DNA of 64,000 bases. It comes from Cohnella abietis. GTDB lineage: Bacteria > Bacillota > Bacilli > Paenibacillales > Paenibacillaceae. The DNA lies in contig NZ_AP019400.1 of assembly GCF_004295585.1 (NCBI RefSeq), positions 3,446,001-3,510,000 of the forward strand, read 5' to 3'. The notes under the pieces were generated by a model. It had not been told where the DNA came from. It was given only the letters and a program-made list of their open reading frames with translations, and searched no databases. A program made the translations under genes and the position numbers. Below are positions 52,843-62,066 of the stretch, one piece after another (the stretch's first letter is position 1; each line of letters starts with the position of its first letter).

Positions 52843-53070
52843 TTATTCGTTGGAATTTGACTCGGACTCATCTGCTATCTCGTTCTCAAAGCTAGAAATA
52901 GCATTGCGCCGACCTTCATTTTTCTTCGCGAGTGTTTGAGCTTCTTGAGGATTAAGCTCTTCGGAATGCTCGTCCAGATAGTGCTCAGATTCCTCAAGAT
53001 TTTCTATTGTATTTTGTTTAGCATCTTGTAGCTTTGCCGCGTTATCTGAGCGGTCATCCGGGTTTGCCAT
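52843..53070 (-). CDS. tlp: Small acid-soluble spore protein, Tlp type
   Basis: 75 aa, very acidic and helical. MANPDDRSDNAAKLQDAKQN, then TIENLEESEHYLDEHSEELNPQE and KKNEGRRNAISSFENEIADE, match the Tlp family of minor spore proteins, expressed in the forespore under SigG in B. subtilis. No clear SigG promoter was found. AGGAGAG precedes the ATG. Faces metH across a shared terminator. Confidence 0.9.
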   Translation of the reverse strand: MANPDDRSDNAAKLQDAKQNTIENLEESEHYLDEHSEELNPQEAQTLAKKNEGRRNAISSFENEIADESESNSNE

Positions 53071-53213
53071 TTAAGATCTCTCCTTATGTTAAGCTAACGG
53101 GTTTTTCCCATCGAATAGTATGTATATTTCAGTGGGCTACTATTCGGAGTGGATCAGGAAATATATTTTCCGTTTTGTTTACTTTCCCGGGAAAGCGCAG
53201 GAGGCGACACGAA

Positions 53214-53294
53214 ATGTCGCAATGGGAGTCATCCGTACGAATAGAGGGGCTTCTTCACCGGACAATACCATCAAAATGTCGAACAACTGATTGA
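53214..53294 (+). CDS. Possible 26-codon leader peptide or small protein
   Basis: Frame MSQWESSVRIEGL to CRTTD with AGGAGG (53199-53204) placed 9 nt before its ATG. The start codon sits in a hairpin, GCGACA-CGAAA-TGTCGC (53204-53220). A perfect palindrome CTTTCCCGGGAAAG (53182-53195) lies just upstream. It ends 66 bp before yprA. Only the ribosome site argues for translation; no homologue is known to me. Confidence 0.25.
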   Translation: MSQWESSVRIEGLLHRTIPSKCRTTD

Positions 53295-53360
53295 AGCTCC
53301 CGTTGCCGTGCGAACATGTATTCTGTACAATGTAAGTATTATGAATTTAGGAGAATGGCC

Positions 53361-55646
53361 ATGAATCCGTGGACGGAAAAAACGGAGTCGGTGGAGGAGT
53401 GGCTCGGGCTGCTGCGAAGCCGACCTGAGCTGATGGAAAATGTGACGTACTGGCATACGACGCCGGCTCGTCCTGCACGTACAATTGAGCTTCCAGAGAA
53501 TATACACCCTAAGCTGGCCCATGCACTTAGCCAGAAGGGGATTACCCAACTATATACGCACCAAGCGTCATCTTTTACCGCCGTTGCTGGTGGTAATCAT
53601 GTAGTAACTGTCACTCCTACGGCATCGGGTAAGACACTTTGCTATAACCTGCCTGTAATTCAGCGGTTATTAGAGGACGATAGCGCCAGGGCGCTCTATT
53701 TGTTCCCTACGAAGGCGCTAGCTCAGGATCAGGTAGCTGAGCTGCAGGAGCTTGCCAACTTGATGGAAGTCGATATTAAGACGCACACGTATGATGGGGA
53801 CACGCCGCCAACGGTAAGGCAGGCTATTCGTAATGCAGGTCATATCGTGGTCACGAACCCGGACATGCTGCATTCGGCGATATTGCCGCATCATACAAAA
53901 TGGGTTAAGCTGTTTGAAAATATCAAGTATATTATTATTGATGAATTACACGCCTATCGCGGAGTATTCGGAAGCCATGTTGCCAACGTCATTCGTAGGC
54001 TGAAGAGGATATGTCGGTTCTACGGTAGTGAGCCGCAGTTTCTATGTGCATCTGCGACAATTCGCAATCCGCAGGAGCATGCGGAACGGCTAATAGGCGA
54101 AAACGTTACGCTCGTTGACGACAATGGAGCCCCTTCAGGGGAGAAGCATATGGTTTTCTACAATCCACCTGTTGTTAATAAGCAGCTTGGTATCCGTCGC
54201 AGCAGTGTGCTTGAATCCCAGAAGCTTGCTGCTATGCTGCTGAAGAGTGGCATTCAGACGATCGTATTCGCAAGAAGTCGAGTAAGAGTGGAAATACTGC
54301 TAACCTATCTGCAAGAAAATATTAAGAATGAGCTTGGAACGAAATCCATCCGCGGATATCGGGGAGGTTATTTACCTAAGCTCCGCCGGGAAATTGAACG
54401 AGGCTTGCGCAGTGGTGAAATTCGCGGCGTAGTGAGTACGAACGCTCTTGAATTGGGAATAGATATCGGGCAGCTGCAAGCTTGTGTGTTAAATGGTTAT
54501 CCAGGAACGATTGCTAGTACTTGGCAGCAATCAGGACGAGCAGGCCGTAGGCAGGGCAGCTCCGTTACCTTCCTTGTAGCTAGCAGTAACCCACTTGATC
54601 AGTATTTGATTCAGAATCCAGATTACTTCTTAGGGCGTCCTCCTGAGGAGGCACGAATTCATCCAGATAATTTGCTTATTCTGCTCGATCATTTGAAATG
54701 CGCCGCCTATGAGCTTCCTTTCGAAGAGGGAGATACGTTCGGCGGGGAGAAGCTGACCGATCTGCTTGAGTTTCTAGCAGAGGAGAAGGTGCTGCATAGA
54801 GTGGGGAGCAGGTGGTACTGGATGGAGCAGGCGTTCCCCGCTCATGGCATTTCCTTGAGATCGGCTGCACAGGAAAACTTCATCATCATCGATCAAACAG
54901 CTGGTCATCGCGTTATTGGTGAGGTGGATCGGTTCGGTGCGCCTACGTTAATTCACGAAGAAGCGATATATCTTCATGAAGGGGTACAATATCAAGTAGA
55001 GAAGCTGGATTATCCGGAGAAAAAAGCATACGTGCGTGAAGTTAATGTTGATTATTTCACAGATGCGAGCTTGGCGGTTGAGCTTAAGGTACTCCACGTT
55101 GATCTGGAATCGAATATCGGACCGCTACAGCGACAATACGGAGAAGTTACGGTTATGGCTAAACCAACTATTTTCAAGAAGATCCGCTTGAGAACCCATG
55201 AGAACATAGGCTCCGGTCCCATCCACCTGCCCGAAGAAATTTTACACACTAGTGGTTACTGGTTCTCTTTCTCCGAAGAGGAGTCAGGCAAGAGAAGTGC
55301 TAACGATATGCAGATGGCATTGCTTGGATTAGCGAATGTCCTTATACATCTAGCGCCGCTCCACCTAATGTGCGATCCTATGGACATTCGAGTAGTTCCT
55401 CAGGTTAAGGCTTTGCACACGAAGAGACCGACGATCTACTTCTATGATCGTTATCCCGGTGGAATAGGACTTAGCCAGCGCTTGTACGAGAAGCATGAGG
55501 AGCTGTTGGAGGAAGCGCAACGACTTATCCATGGCTGTGGCTGCTTGAGCGGCTGTCCGGCTTGTGTAGGGCCGATTGAAGAGGTCGGATTGCTTGGTAA
55601 GGATTTAGCACTGTCACTACTACAGGGGCTGAGGGCAAGCGAATGA
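53361..55646 (+). CDS. yprA: DEAD/DEAH-box helicase YprA
   Basis: Superfamily 2 helicase of 761 aa. Motif I PTASGKTLCYN (about 84-94), Ia LFPTKALAQDQV, motif II written as IIDELHAY (DEXH), motif III CASATI, motif VI QQSGRAGRRQGSS (about 392-404). The C-terminal DUF1998-type region carries the four-cysteine cluster CGC-LSG-CPAC (about 735-744). YprA-like helicases are also called MrfA, part of mitomycin-adduct repair with the exonuclease YprB. ATG 53361 has TAGGAG 7 nt upstream; earlier codons are rejected. The stop overlaps the yprB start by 4 bp. Confidence 0.94.
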   Translation: MNPWTEKTESVEEWLGLLRSRPELMENVTYWHTTPARPARTIELPENIHPKLAHALSQKGITQLYTHQASSFTAVAGGNHVVTVTPTASGKTLCYNLPVIQRLLEDDSARALYLFPTKALAQDQVAELQELANLMEVDIKTHTYDGDTPPTVRQAIRNAGHIVVTNPDMLHSAILPHHTKWVKLFENIKYIIIDELHAYRGVFGSHVANVIRRLKRICRFYGSEPQFLCASATIRNPQEHAERLIGENVTLVDDNGAPSGEKHMVFYNPPVVNKQLGIRRSSVLESQKLAAMLLKSGIQTIVFARSRVRVEILLTYLQENIKNELGTKSIRGYRGGYLPKLRREIERGLRSGEIRGVVSTNALELGIDIGQLQACVLNGYPGTIASTWQQSGRAGRRQGSSVTFLVASSNPLDQYLIQNPDYFLGRPPEEARIHPDNLLILLDHLKCAAYELPFEEGDTFGGEKLTDLLEFLAEEKVLHRVGSRWYWMEQAFPAHGISLRSAAQENFIIIDQTAGHRVIGEVDRFGAPTLIHEEAIYLHEGVQYQVEKLDYPEKKAYVREVNVDYFTDASLAVELKVLHVDLESNIGPLQRQYGEVTVMAKPTIFKKIRLRTHENIGSGPIHLPEEILHTSGYWFSFSEEESGKRSANDMQMALLGLANVLIHLAPLHLMCDPMDIRVVPQVKALHTKRPTIYFYDRYPGGIGLSQRLYEKHEELLEEAQRLIHGCGCLSGCPACVGPIEEVGLLGKDLALSLLQGLRASE

Positions 55647-56944
55647 GCGGGCTTAGAGAGAGGTTAGGGCGGCTTCGTACGGAGTCAAAGGAAGCTTCCA
55701 AGGAGCAAGCTTCACCAGAATCGGCTGTTCAGGCTGAAGAGGACGGCTTAGCGGATGGATTTCGTCAGATCGGAGTTGAGCTGCAGAGCAACGAACAGGG
55801 TCAGTTTCTTCTACGTCGGGTTGTGTACCCTTTGCCGTATTATCATGGGCGCCATGAATTATCCGATCTCATATCTAATGCTCCATATTTGCATGCTGTA
55901 GCTGTAAAACAAAATAATGAACAAAGCGAGCCCATTGAAGTCCACAAGCTGCTATTCTTGGATACGGAAACGACGGGTCTCGGTGTGGGAACGGGTAATG
56001 TTCCGTTTATGATCGGCTTCGGCTATTATACCGAGCAAGCTTTCGTAGTTGAGCAGACGCTGATTCGCCATCCAGGTGAGGAGAAGGCGATGCTAACGTA
56101 TTTGCTCGGTCATATGAAGGATAAGAGTCACTTGGTTACCTACAACGGCAGAACCTTTGACTGGCCGGTGCTTGTCAATCGATTCATTCTTAACGGATGG
56201 CGAAGAAGCGGACCTGAGCCGGGCCATCTCGATTTTCTTCATCCTTCGCGGGCGCTTTGGCGTAATACGCTTCCCTCGTGTAAGCTCAGCATGGTAGAGG
56301 AAGCTCGGCTAGGCATTCACAGAGGTCACGATGTGCCCGGCTCGCTTGCTCCCGCTCTTTATTTTCAATATCTAAGTGATGGAAACCCTACTCACTTGCA
56401 TGGGGTATATACTCATAATGAGCAGGATGTCCTTACATTAGCTTCCCTAGCCGTTCATTTCGGGTTATTGTTAAGCGGGACGACTAGTGTCGATGAACAA
56501 TCGGAGCTACCTGAAGGTGAGGAGCTATTTCGAACGGCATGCTGGTTAGAGAAGCATGGGGCGACGACTCCTGCTGAGCATTTGTTTGCTCTTCTGGGCA
56601 AGATGGATGAGCTGGGCGATAGCACTGGCTGGAGCTTAGCGTTAGCAGCGAGATACAAGAAGGCTGGTCAGTATGAGCAGGCATTGCCACTGTGGAGAAG
56701 AGCAGCTGAGAAAGCGGAAGACTCCTTACTCCCTAAGCTGGATGCGCATGTTGAGCTAGCTATGTATTACGAGCATCGAAATAAACAATTGTTAACGGCC
56801 TTAACCTTTGCGGAAAAGGCTTTAGAATTAGGTCACCGTCGAGCTCGCTTAATAAGTGATGCAGCGAAGCGTAAAGAAGAGAAGGAAGCTTTATTGCACC
56901 GGGTCGCAAGGCTGAGAGACAAAGTATCGCGCGAAAGGGTGTAA
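55643..56944 (+). CDS. yprB: RNase H-like 3'-5' exonuclease YprB
   Basis: 433 aa. DnaQ-type exonuclease core: LFLDTETTGLGVGTGNVP (DXE, about 108-125), YNGRTFDWPVL (about 168-178), and NEQDVLTLASL near 264. The C-terminal 130 residues have a TPR-like helical pattern (AARYKKAGQYEQALPLWRRA). B. subtilis YprB (MrfB) works with YprA (MrfA) in a damage-repair pathway independent of UvrABC. ATG overlaps the yprA stop, the same coupled pair as in Bacillus. Confidence 0.92.
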   Translation: MSGLRERLGRLRTESKEASKEQASPESAVQAEEDGLADGFRQIGVELQSNEQGQFLLRRVVYPLPYYHGRHELSDLISNAPYLHAVAVKQNNEQSEPIEVHKLLFLDTETTGLGVGTGNVPFMIGFGYYTEQAFVVEQTLIRHPGEEKAMLTYLLGHMKDKSHLVTYNGRTFDWPVLVNRFILNGWRRSGPEPGHLDFLHPSRALWRNTLPSCKLSMVEEARLGIHRGHDVPGSLAPALYFQYLSDGNPTHLHGVYTHNEQDVLTLASLAVHFGLLLSGTTSVDEQSELPEGEELFRTACWLEKHGATTPAEHLFALLGKMDELGDSTGWSLALAARYKKAGQYEQALPLWRRAAEKAEDSLLPKLDAHVELAMYYEHRNKQLLTALTFAEKALELGHRRARLISDAAKRKEEKEALLHRVARLRDKVSRERV

Positions 56945-56950
56945 GTCAGC

Positions 56951-57793
56951 TTGAATTTCATACTTAATCGGCTCAAGGAGCATCCAGTACCACAAGCGTT
57001 ATTGTTTGATCTTGATGGTACGTTATATCGTGGTAATGAAAGAATACCGGGAGCAGATCAATTAATATCCGGTCTTCTACATAGAGAAATACCTATCCTG
57101 TATGTTACGAATAATTCTACACGTGCTCCTATTGAGGTGGCTGAGCATTTAAGGTTGATGGGTATTCCAGCAGAAGAAGATGCAATCGTCACCTCTGCGA
57201 TGGCAGCAGCCTATTATGTAACGAAGCTATATCCCGGTGCCGATACTTATGTTATAGGAGAGCATGGGTTGCGAGAGGCTCTTACACATGCAGGCCTTTA
57301 TCTCATTGATGAGAAGCAGACTGATCGGAATGCTACCATCGTGGTTCAGGGGCTCGATCGTCAATTGCATTATAGTCAGCTGACGGCAGCGGTTAAGCAT
57401 CTGTTGAATGGCGCTGTCTTCATCCAAACTAATCCCGACCGTCTTCTTCCGACAGATGGAGGATTTCTCCCGGGAGCGGGAAGTCTTGGCGCAGTCTTAC
57501 AAGCGGCGACAGGTGTAGATCCTGTCGTCATTGGAAAGCCTTCTAACATTCTCATGGATTACTCTCTGGAGCTATCCGGAACGTCATCGGAGCAAACGTG
57601 GGTAATTGGAGATAATCCCTATACCGATTTGGCAGCGGCCAAGAATGTAGGCTGTCCTTCAATACTTGTCTTGACAGGGCTCTGCACGAAGGAAAACTGG
57701 CAGGAGCATTGTGCTGCTGCAGGCGTATCGCCGGATGCTGTATGCGAAGGACCGGAGCAATTAGAGTCTTTACTTAACGATTTATTGATCTAG
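56951..57793 (+). CDS. HAD-IIA phosphatase (NagD/AraL-like)
   Basis: 280 aa. Motif I LFDLDGTLYRGN (about 19-30), motif II LYVTNNSTRAP (about 54-64), C2-type cap in the middle, motif III Lys in VIGKPSN (about 194-200) and motif IV VIGDNPYTDLAAAKNVG (about 217-233). Substrate likely a sugar or nucleotide phosphate. Start is TTG 56951 with AAAGGGTG about 9 nt upstream, 6 bp after the yprB stop; no ATG lies nearby in frame. Confidence 0.9.
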   Translation: MNFILNRLKEHPVPQALLFDLDGTLYRGNERIPGADQLISGLLHREIPILYVTNNSTRAPIEVAEHLRLMGIPAEEDAIVTSAMAAAYYVTKLYPGADTYVIGEHGLREALTHAGLYLIDEKQTDRNATIVVQGLDRQLHYSQLTAAVKHLLNGAVFIQTNPDRLLPTDGGFLPGAGSLGAVLQAATGVDPVVIGKPSNILMDYSLELSGTSSEQTWVIGDNPYTDLAAAKNVGCPSILVLTGLCTKENWQEHCAAAGVSPDAVCEGPEQLESLLNDLLI

Positions 57794-57832
57794 ATCACAA
57801 TAGTCAAGTATGAGCAGAAGGGAAGAAAGCAA

Positions 57833-58651
57833 ATGCCGGAATTACCGGAAATGGAGCATTATCGTTCGCAGTTATCCCCACTACTATGTGGTCAGAGGAT
57901 AAGTGGTGTAGCTGTAAATCGTCCTGCAACGATTAATGAGGATGTTGAAGTGTTCAAGGATGCCTTAATTGGTCGTATTATTCTATTCGTTGAGCGGAGA
58001 GGGAAGCATCTATTGTTCCATCTTGATGATGGTCATCGTCTACACCTTCATCTTATGCTTGGCGGATGGCTTGCATATGGTGAGCAGGGTCCTAAGAAGG
58101 ATAGTCATTTTCAAGTTATATTAACTTTCGCAGATGGTAATTCGCTGTACTTTGGCGGCTTGCGTCTTGGATATCTTCACCGTATTACGGCTAAGGTCGC
58201 TATCGAGCAGATGAAGGAGCTTGGTCCAGATCCATTCGATTCGCGTCTAACGTTAGAGGCGTTCAGGAAACGAGTAGCAGGGAAAAAAGGTAAATTAAAA
58301 ACAACACTTGCCGACCAACGCTTTCTTGCCGGAATCGGAAACTGCTACAGCGACGAAATTTGCTTCGATGCGCAAATACATCCTGCTGCCGCAGTAAGCA
58401 GCTTAGATGATACATCTGTAGAGCGTATTTACCATTCCATACGTAAAGTGCTTACAGAGGCAACTCAAGCAGGCGGTTACATGGAGCATCCGCTAACTCC
58501 GGACGATACAGTAACTGGTGGATTTAATGAGCAATGCAAGGTCTATGACCGTAAAGGCGAGCCATGCTTCGTTTGCGGCACAGAAATCAAGTTTGAAACG
58601 TTAACAGGACGTAAAATGTTCTATTGCCCAACTTGTCAGAAGGAAGACTAG
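57833..58651 (+). CDS. Fpg/Nei-family DNA glycosylase
   Basis: Base excision repair glycosylase/AP lyase, 272 aa. The mature N-terminus PELPEMEHYRSQL supplies catalytic Pro and Glu. The helix-two-turn-helix region is LADQRFLAGIGNCYSDEICFDAQIHPA (in blocks, about 158-184) and the C-terminal zinc finger is CFVCGTEI...FYCPTCQ (four Cys). The residues around the usual MutM lysine differ, so I do not call it mutM; oxidised purine or pyrimidine specificity is open. AGAAGGGAAG precedes the ATG. The AP endonuclease gene starts 4 bp after its stop. Confidence 0.92.
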   Translation: MPELPEMEHYRSQLSPLLCGQRISGVAVNRPATINEDVEVFKDALIGRIILFVERRGKHLLFHLDDGHRLHLHLMLGGWLAYGEQGPKKDSHFQVILTFADGNSLYFGGLRLGYLHRITAKVAIEQMKELGPDPFDSRLTLEAFRKRVAGKKGKLKTTLADQRFLAGIGNCYSDEICFDAQIHPAAAVSSLDDTSVERIYHSIRKVLTEATQAGGYMEHPLTPDDTVTGGFNEQCKVYDRKGEPCFVCGTEIKFETLTGRKMFYCPTCQKED

Positions 58652-58655
58652 ATAG

Positions 58656-59492
58656 ATGACAAGGGTCGGCAGCCATGTGAGCACCAGATTCGGATTTCGC
58701 AAAGCCGCAGAGCATGCGGTAGCTATAGGTGGCAACGCCTTTCAGTATTTTCCGAAAAACCCCCGCACGCTAGAGCCTAAGAGCTTCAACAAAGATGATG
58801 CAGAGAAATGCGCCGTATGGTGCAGAGCCAACGATGTTCTTTCCATCGCGCATGGTCCTTATGTTGTTAACCCTGCTTCAGAAGGGGAGCCAGCTCAGAG
58901 GATGGCGTTATGCACGCTTAATGATTTGGCTATTGCTGAAGCCTGTGGCTCCCTTGGAGTTGTTGTCCATTTTGGTAATTATAAGGGTAAAGACCTGTTA
59001 CAGGGCTATCGAAATATAATACAATGGATAAATAGTGTTACTTCGCTCTGGAACGGGAATGCGCTTATTCTTCTTGAGAATCAGGCGGGGGATCACGGTA
59101 ATATGGGAATGACACCTGAGGAGCTTATGCAAATCCGGTCCATGCTGCTAGCACCCAAGAAGGTTGGATTTTGTTTGGATACTTGTCATTTGTTCGCAAG
59201 CGGGCAGTGGCAGACGGGTAAGTGGCAGGAGTTCGTGGAACGTACTAGACAGCTTGGCTTCTGGGAGCATGTAAAAGCCATTCACTTAAACGATGCTCGT
59301 TATCCATCTGGCTCGCGTAAGGATCGCCATGCGGCGATTGCCGAAGGCTGGATTGGCAAGGAAGGCTTCCAAGAGCTATTGTTAACCCCGGAGCTTAGCC
59401 AAATTCCTATGATATTGGAAACGCCAGCTGGCGAAGACGGGACTCATCGGGACCAGATCAAGCTGGTTCGTACTCTCGGCAAGGAGGATTAA
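58656..59492 (+). CDS. AP endonuclease, endonuclease IV family
   Basis: 278 aa TIM-barrel with three-zinc chemistry: VGSHVSTRFGFRKAAEHA (about 4-21), GNAFQYFPKNPR, IAHGPYVVNPAS (about 64-75), VVHFGNYKG, LLENQAG, GFCLDTCHLFASG (about 168-180), AIHLND, DRHAAI and ILETPAG near the end. It cuts the backbone at abasic sites, the step after the glycosylase encoded directly before it. Close relatives of nfo proper, but the pair arrangement suggests a dedicated repair unit. Start ATG 58656. Confidence 0.92.
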   Translation: MTRVGSHVSTRFGFRKAAEHAVAIGGNAFQYFPKNPRTLEPKSFNKDDAEKCAVWCRANDVLSIAHGPYVVNPASEGEPAQRMALCTLNDLAIAEACGSLGVVVHFGNYKGKDLLQGYRNIIQWINSVTSLWNGNALILLENQAGDHGNMGMTPEELMQIRSMLLAPKKVGFCLDTCHLFASGQWQTGKWQEFVERTRQLGFWEHVKAIHLNDARYPSGSRKDRHAAIAEGWIGKEGFQELLLTPELSQIPMILETPAGEDGTHRDQIKLVRTLGKED

Positions 59493-59494
59493 TT

Positions 59495-59842
59495 ATGATA
59501 AATGTTTATTTAGATGACATTAGGTCATGTCCGCAGGGATTTGTTGTGGCTCGATCAGCAGAGGCTTGCTCGTTATTGCTGGCAGAAATGGATGTCAATC
59601 TACTTTCACTCGATTTCGAGTTAGGCTTGGGTGAGCCTAATGGAATGGCAGTCGTTCGTTCGATGATTGTGAGTGGAAAGTACCCGAAGCAAATATTCGT
59701 TCATTCCTCTAGCCACATGGGGAGAGCGCAGATGGTCCATGAATTAAGAGCGGCTAATCCGGTAGGTGTCATCATTCATGATGGACCTATGCCTGCGAGT
59801 GTATTAGAGGAAGCCGCTGCTGGGAAAAGCCATAATGCGTGA
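59495..59842 (+). CDS. Receiver-like protein (cyclic-phosphate processing receiver family)
   Basis: 115 aa with a receiver-like fold: INVYLDDIRSCP at the N-terminus, LLSLDFELGLGEPNGMAVV in the middle (the Asp pair LDF and the following acidic loop), then QIFVHSSSHMGRAQM. This matches the cREC family, annotated as cyclic-phosphate processing receivers; role in this operon unknown. AAGGAGG precedes the ATG; the gene is 2 bp after the endonuclease stop and overlaps the thioredoxin-like gene by 8 bp. Confidence 0.8.
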   Translation: MINVYLDDIRSCPQGFVVARSAEACSLLLAEMDVNLLSLDFELGLGEPNGMAVVRSMIVSGKYPKQIFVHSSSHMGRAQMVHELRAANPVGVIIHDGPMPASVLEEAAAGKSHNA

Positions 59843-60152
59843 GTGGAAGCCTACTAATTGGAAAAAAGAGTGGACATTTACTTCTGCTCCATTTGCATTA
59901 TTCATCCACACACCGTTATGCGGCACCTGCCAGGCTGCGCGTCGTATGTTAAGTGTTGCAACAGAAATCGTTCCAGAGATAAGTATGATGTCAGCGAACA
60001 TTAATATAATGCCCGATCTGGCACAGCAATTTCAGATTGAAAGCGTGCCTTGTCTTTTAATAAAAAGCAAGGATGGTACATCAAGTAAACAATATCGTTT
60101 CCCTTCCGTTACGGAATTGGTGGAGCGTCTAAGGATTGAGAGGGATAGGTAA
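59835..60152 (+). CDS. Thioredoxin-like protein
   Basis: 105 aa cytoplasmic thioredoxin fold. Active site CGTC (about residues 29-32) in HTPLCGTCQAARRML, cis-Pro in IESVPCLLI (about 72). The CXXC differs from CGPC, as in the YtpP-type proteins. Reaction partner unknown. It overlaps its neighbours on both sides, so is translated with the receiver-like and ABC genes. Confidence 0.88.
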   Translation: MREWKPTNWKKEWTFTSAPFALFIHTPLCGTCQAARRMLSVATEIVPEISMMSANINIMPDLAQQFQIESVPCLLIKSKDGTSSKQYRFPSVTELVERLRIERDR

Positions 60153-60928
60153 TGATACATTTACAAGGCTTAACATTTCGTCGTGGAGAGCGTGAAATAC
60201 TCCGTGGTGTTGATCTCAAGATAAATCCGGGAGAGCATTGGACATTACTAGGACGCAATGGCTGTGGAAAGTCCACTATATTGGAAATGATAACGGGTTA
60301 TTTATTCCCGACATCAGGCACGATCGACGTGTTAGGAAACCGGTACGGTCAAGTGGACGTAAGGGAAATGCGTAAGAGAATCGGGTATATTAGTCCTTCC
60401 TTAATCGAAAAAATGACGCTGCGCGACCCTGTATGGGAAATCGTTGCTAGCGGAGCATTTGCTTATTTGCGCTTTTATGAGGAAGTTGAAGACGAGGTAC
60501 GCGAACGAGCTTACATAGAGCTTGAACGGGTTGGCTTGCGCTCATTGGCTGAGCAGCCCTTCAGCACATTATCACAAGGGGAACGCAAGAAAGTATTGCT
60601 AGCCCGGACTATGATGGCATCTCCAGAGCTTATTATTCTAGACGAGCCTTGTGCCGGACTTGATTTATACGAACGTGAGAAGTTTCTTTATGCCCTTAAT
60701 GAGCTATCTACAAGGAAATTATCTATTCTATACGTAACTCATCACATTGAAGAGATTGTTCCTTTCTTTACGCATGTGGCTCTCATGGCACAAGGTAAGC
60801 TCGTTGCTTCCGGTCTTAAGAGAGACGTTCTAACAACTGATAAGCTAGATGAAGCTTATGATTTACCGCTAGATATCAAGTGGAGAGACGACCGCCCGTG
60901 GATTGAAGTCGGCAAGGTGAATTTGTAA
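60152..60928 (+). CDS. ABC transporter ATP-binding protein (YlmA-like)
   Basis: 258 aa. Walker A LLGRNGCGKSTIL (about 32-44), Q-loop GYISP, signature LSQGERKKVLLAR (about 140-152), Walker B LIILDEPCAGLD (about 160-171) and H-loop VTHHIEEI. No permease gene is next to it. Relatives such as YlmA and ModF are orphan ATPases of unclear role. Start and stop each share a base with the neighbours. Confidence 0.92.
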   Translation: MIHLQGLTFRRGEREILRGVDLKINPGEHWTLLGRNGCGKSTILEMITGYLFPTSGTIDVLGNRYGQVDVREMRKRIGYISPSLIEKMTLRDPVWEIVASGAFAYLRFYEEVEDEVRERAYIELERVGLRSLAEQPFSTLSQGERKKVLLARTMMASPELIILDEPCAGLDLYEREKFLYALNELSTRKLSILYVTHHIEEIVPFFTHVALMAQGKLVASGLKRDVLTTDKLDEAYDLPLDIKWRDDRPWIEVGKVNL

Positions 60929-61950
60929 TGATAACTTATGTCAGTACTGCGAATCCAGGATTTGCACCTTATGCGATGGAAGAGCTGAGAAGGCGTATAA
61001 AGGGTACGAAGGTATCCGGTTTAGCGCCAGGGGAAACCTTCTCTTTCACGACTGGGGACAATGATCCGGAGCAGGTTCTTAAAGACCTTCGCAGGAATGA
61101 ACCCATTTTTCTCCGTCACATCTTTCCGATAGAGGCAGAGAAGGATGTTATGAACAGCCCTGATAAGACGGCTGAAGTTTTGAAGGAGTACGCTGCTTCC
61201 TTAGGCGAACGAGTGAAAGGGCGTAAAGTAGCTATTCAAGTTCGTAAGGAGCAGAGCAGTCCTTTTCCTTATTCGTCGGCAGAGGGACGGGATATTATTA
61301 TCCCTGTCATTGAAGAGCTCGGCGGGGAATCCGTCGCGCGTGATGCGGATTGGATCGTATCTATTTATGCCTCGAAAAAAATGATTTATATGGGCTGCTC
61401 ATTGCCGAGTGACAATTTATCTGACTGGCCAGGAGGAGCAGTCCGCTTCCGGAAGGACGAGGGAGTAATATCCCGTGCAGCGTTTAAGCTGCTTGAGGCC
61501 GAGCGGGCGTTTAATTTGCCGTTGGATCAATTCTCTTATGCGCTAGATTTAGGGGCAGCTCCTGGTGGATGGACCTCCGTGCTACTGGAGAGAGGTCTGA
61601 AGGTAACGGCAGTGGATCCAGCAGAGATGGATCCCTCGCTAGAATTGCATCCGAGGTTGAGACATATGCGTCGTAATGCCGCTGACATCTCTTTTGCACC
61701 AGGATCATTCGATCTGCTTGTGTGCGATATGAGCTGGGATCCGCATCATACTTGTCGCATCGTTTCAGAGCTGGCTCCCGTGTTATCTGCTGGAGGCTCT
61801 GGCATTATTACGCTTAAGCTGATGCATCGTAAACCATTCCAGAGTATTCAGGATTTAATGGAGGATTACGGACAGGTTTTTGATATTCGCAAAGTGAAGC
61901 AGTTGTTTCATAATCGCGAAGAAGTTACAATGTGGGTGAAACGTAAATAA
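60928..61950 (+). CDS. FtsJ-like RNA 2'-O-methyltransferase (RlmM-like)
   Basis: 340 aa. The N-terminal half (about 1-150) looks like a THUMP-type RNA-binding region. The C-terminal half is an FtsJ-type methyltransferase: LDLGAAPGGWTSVLLERG (about 208-225), and the K-D-K-E tetrad in AAFKLLE (about 190), DLLVCDMSW (about 263), GIITLKLMH (about 292) and EEVTMWV at the end. The target is probably rRNA, by analogy with E. coli RlmM. ATG 60928 shares a base with the ABC gene stop. Terminator follows. Confidence 0.88.
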   Translation: MITYVSTANPGFAPYAMEELRRRIKGTKVSGLAPGETFSFTTGDNDPEQVLKDLRRNEPIFLRHIFPIEAEKDVMNSPDKTAEVLKEYAASLGERVKGRKVAIQVRKEQSSPFPYSSAEGRDIIIPVIEELGGESVARDADWIVSIYASKKMIYMGCSLPSDNLSDWPGGAVRFRKDEGVISRAAFKLLEAERAFNLPLDQFSYALDLGAAPGGWTSVLLERGLKVTAVDPAEMDPSLELHPRLRHMRRNAADISFAPGSFDLLVCDMSWDPHHTCRIVSELAPVLSAGGSGIITLKLMHRKPFQSIQDLMEDYGQVFDIRKVKQLFHNREEVTMWVKRK

Positions 61951-61979
61951 TAATGATAAGACCGTGACGGGAAAGCATC

Positions 61980-62034
61980 CCGCATCCGGGTGAAGCCTAG
62001 CAGTTTAGGCTCTGCTCCGTGATGCGGTTTTTTT
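61980..62034 (+). terminator. Terminator ending the DNA repair/RNA methylation run
   Basis: CCGCATC (61980-61986) pairs with GATGCGG (62021-62027), with an inner AGCCTA/TAGGCT hairpin and seven T after it. Confidence 0.85.
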
Positions 62035-62066
62035 GTTTAAAAATCTAAGTGAGGTAGGGGATAAAC

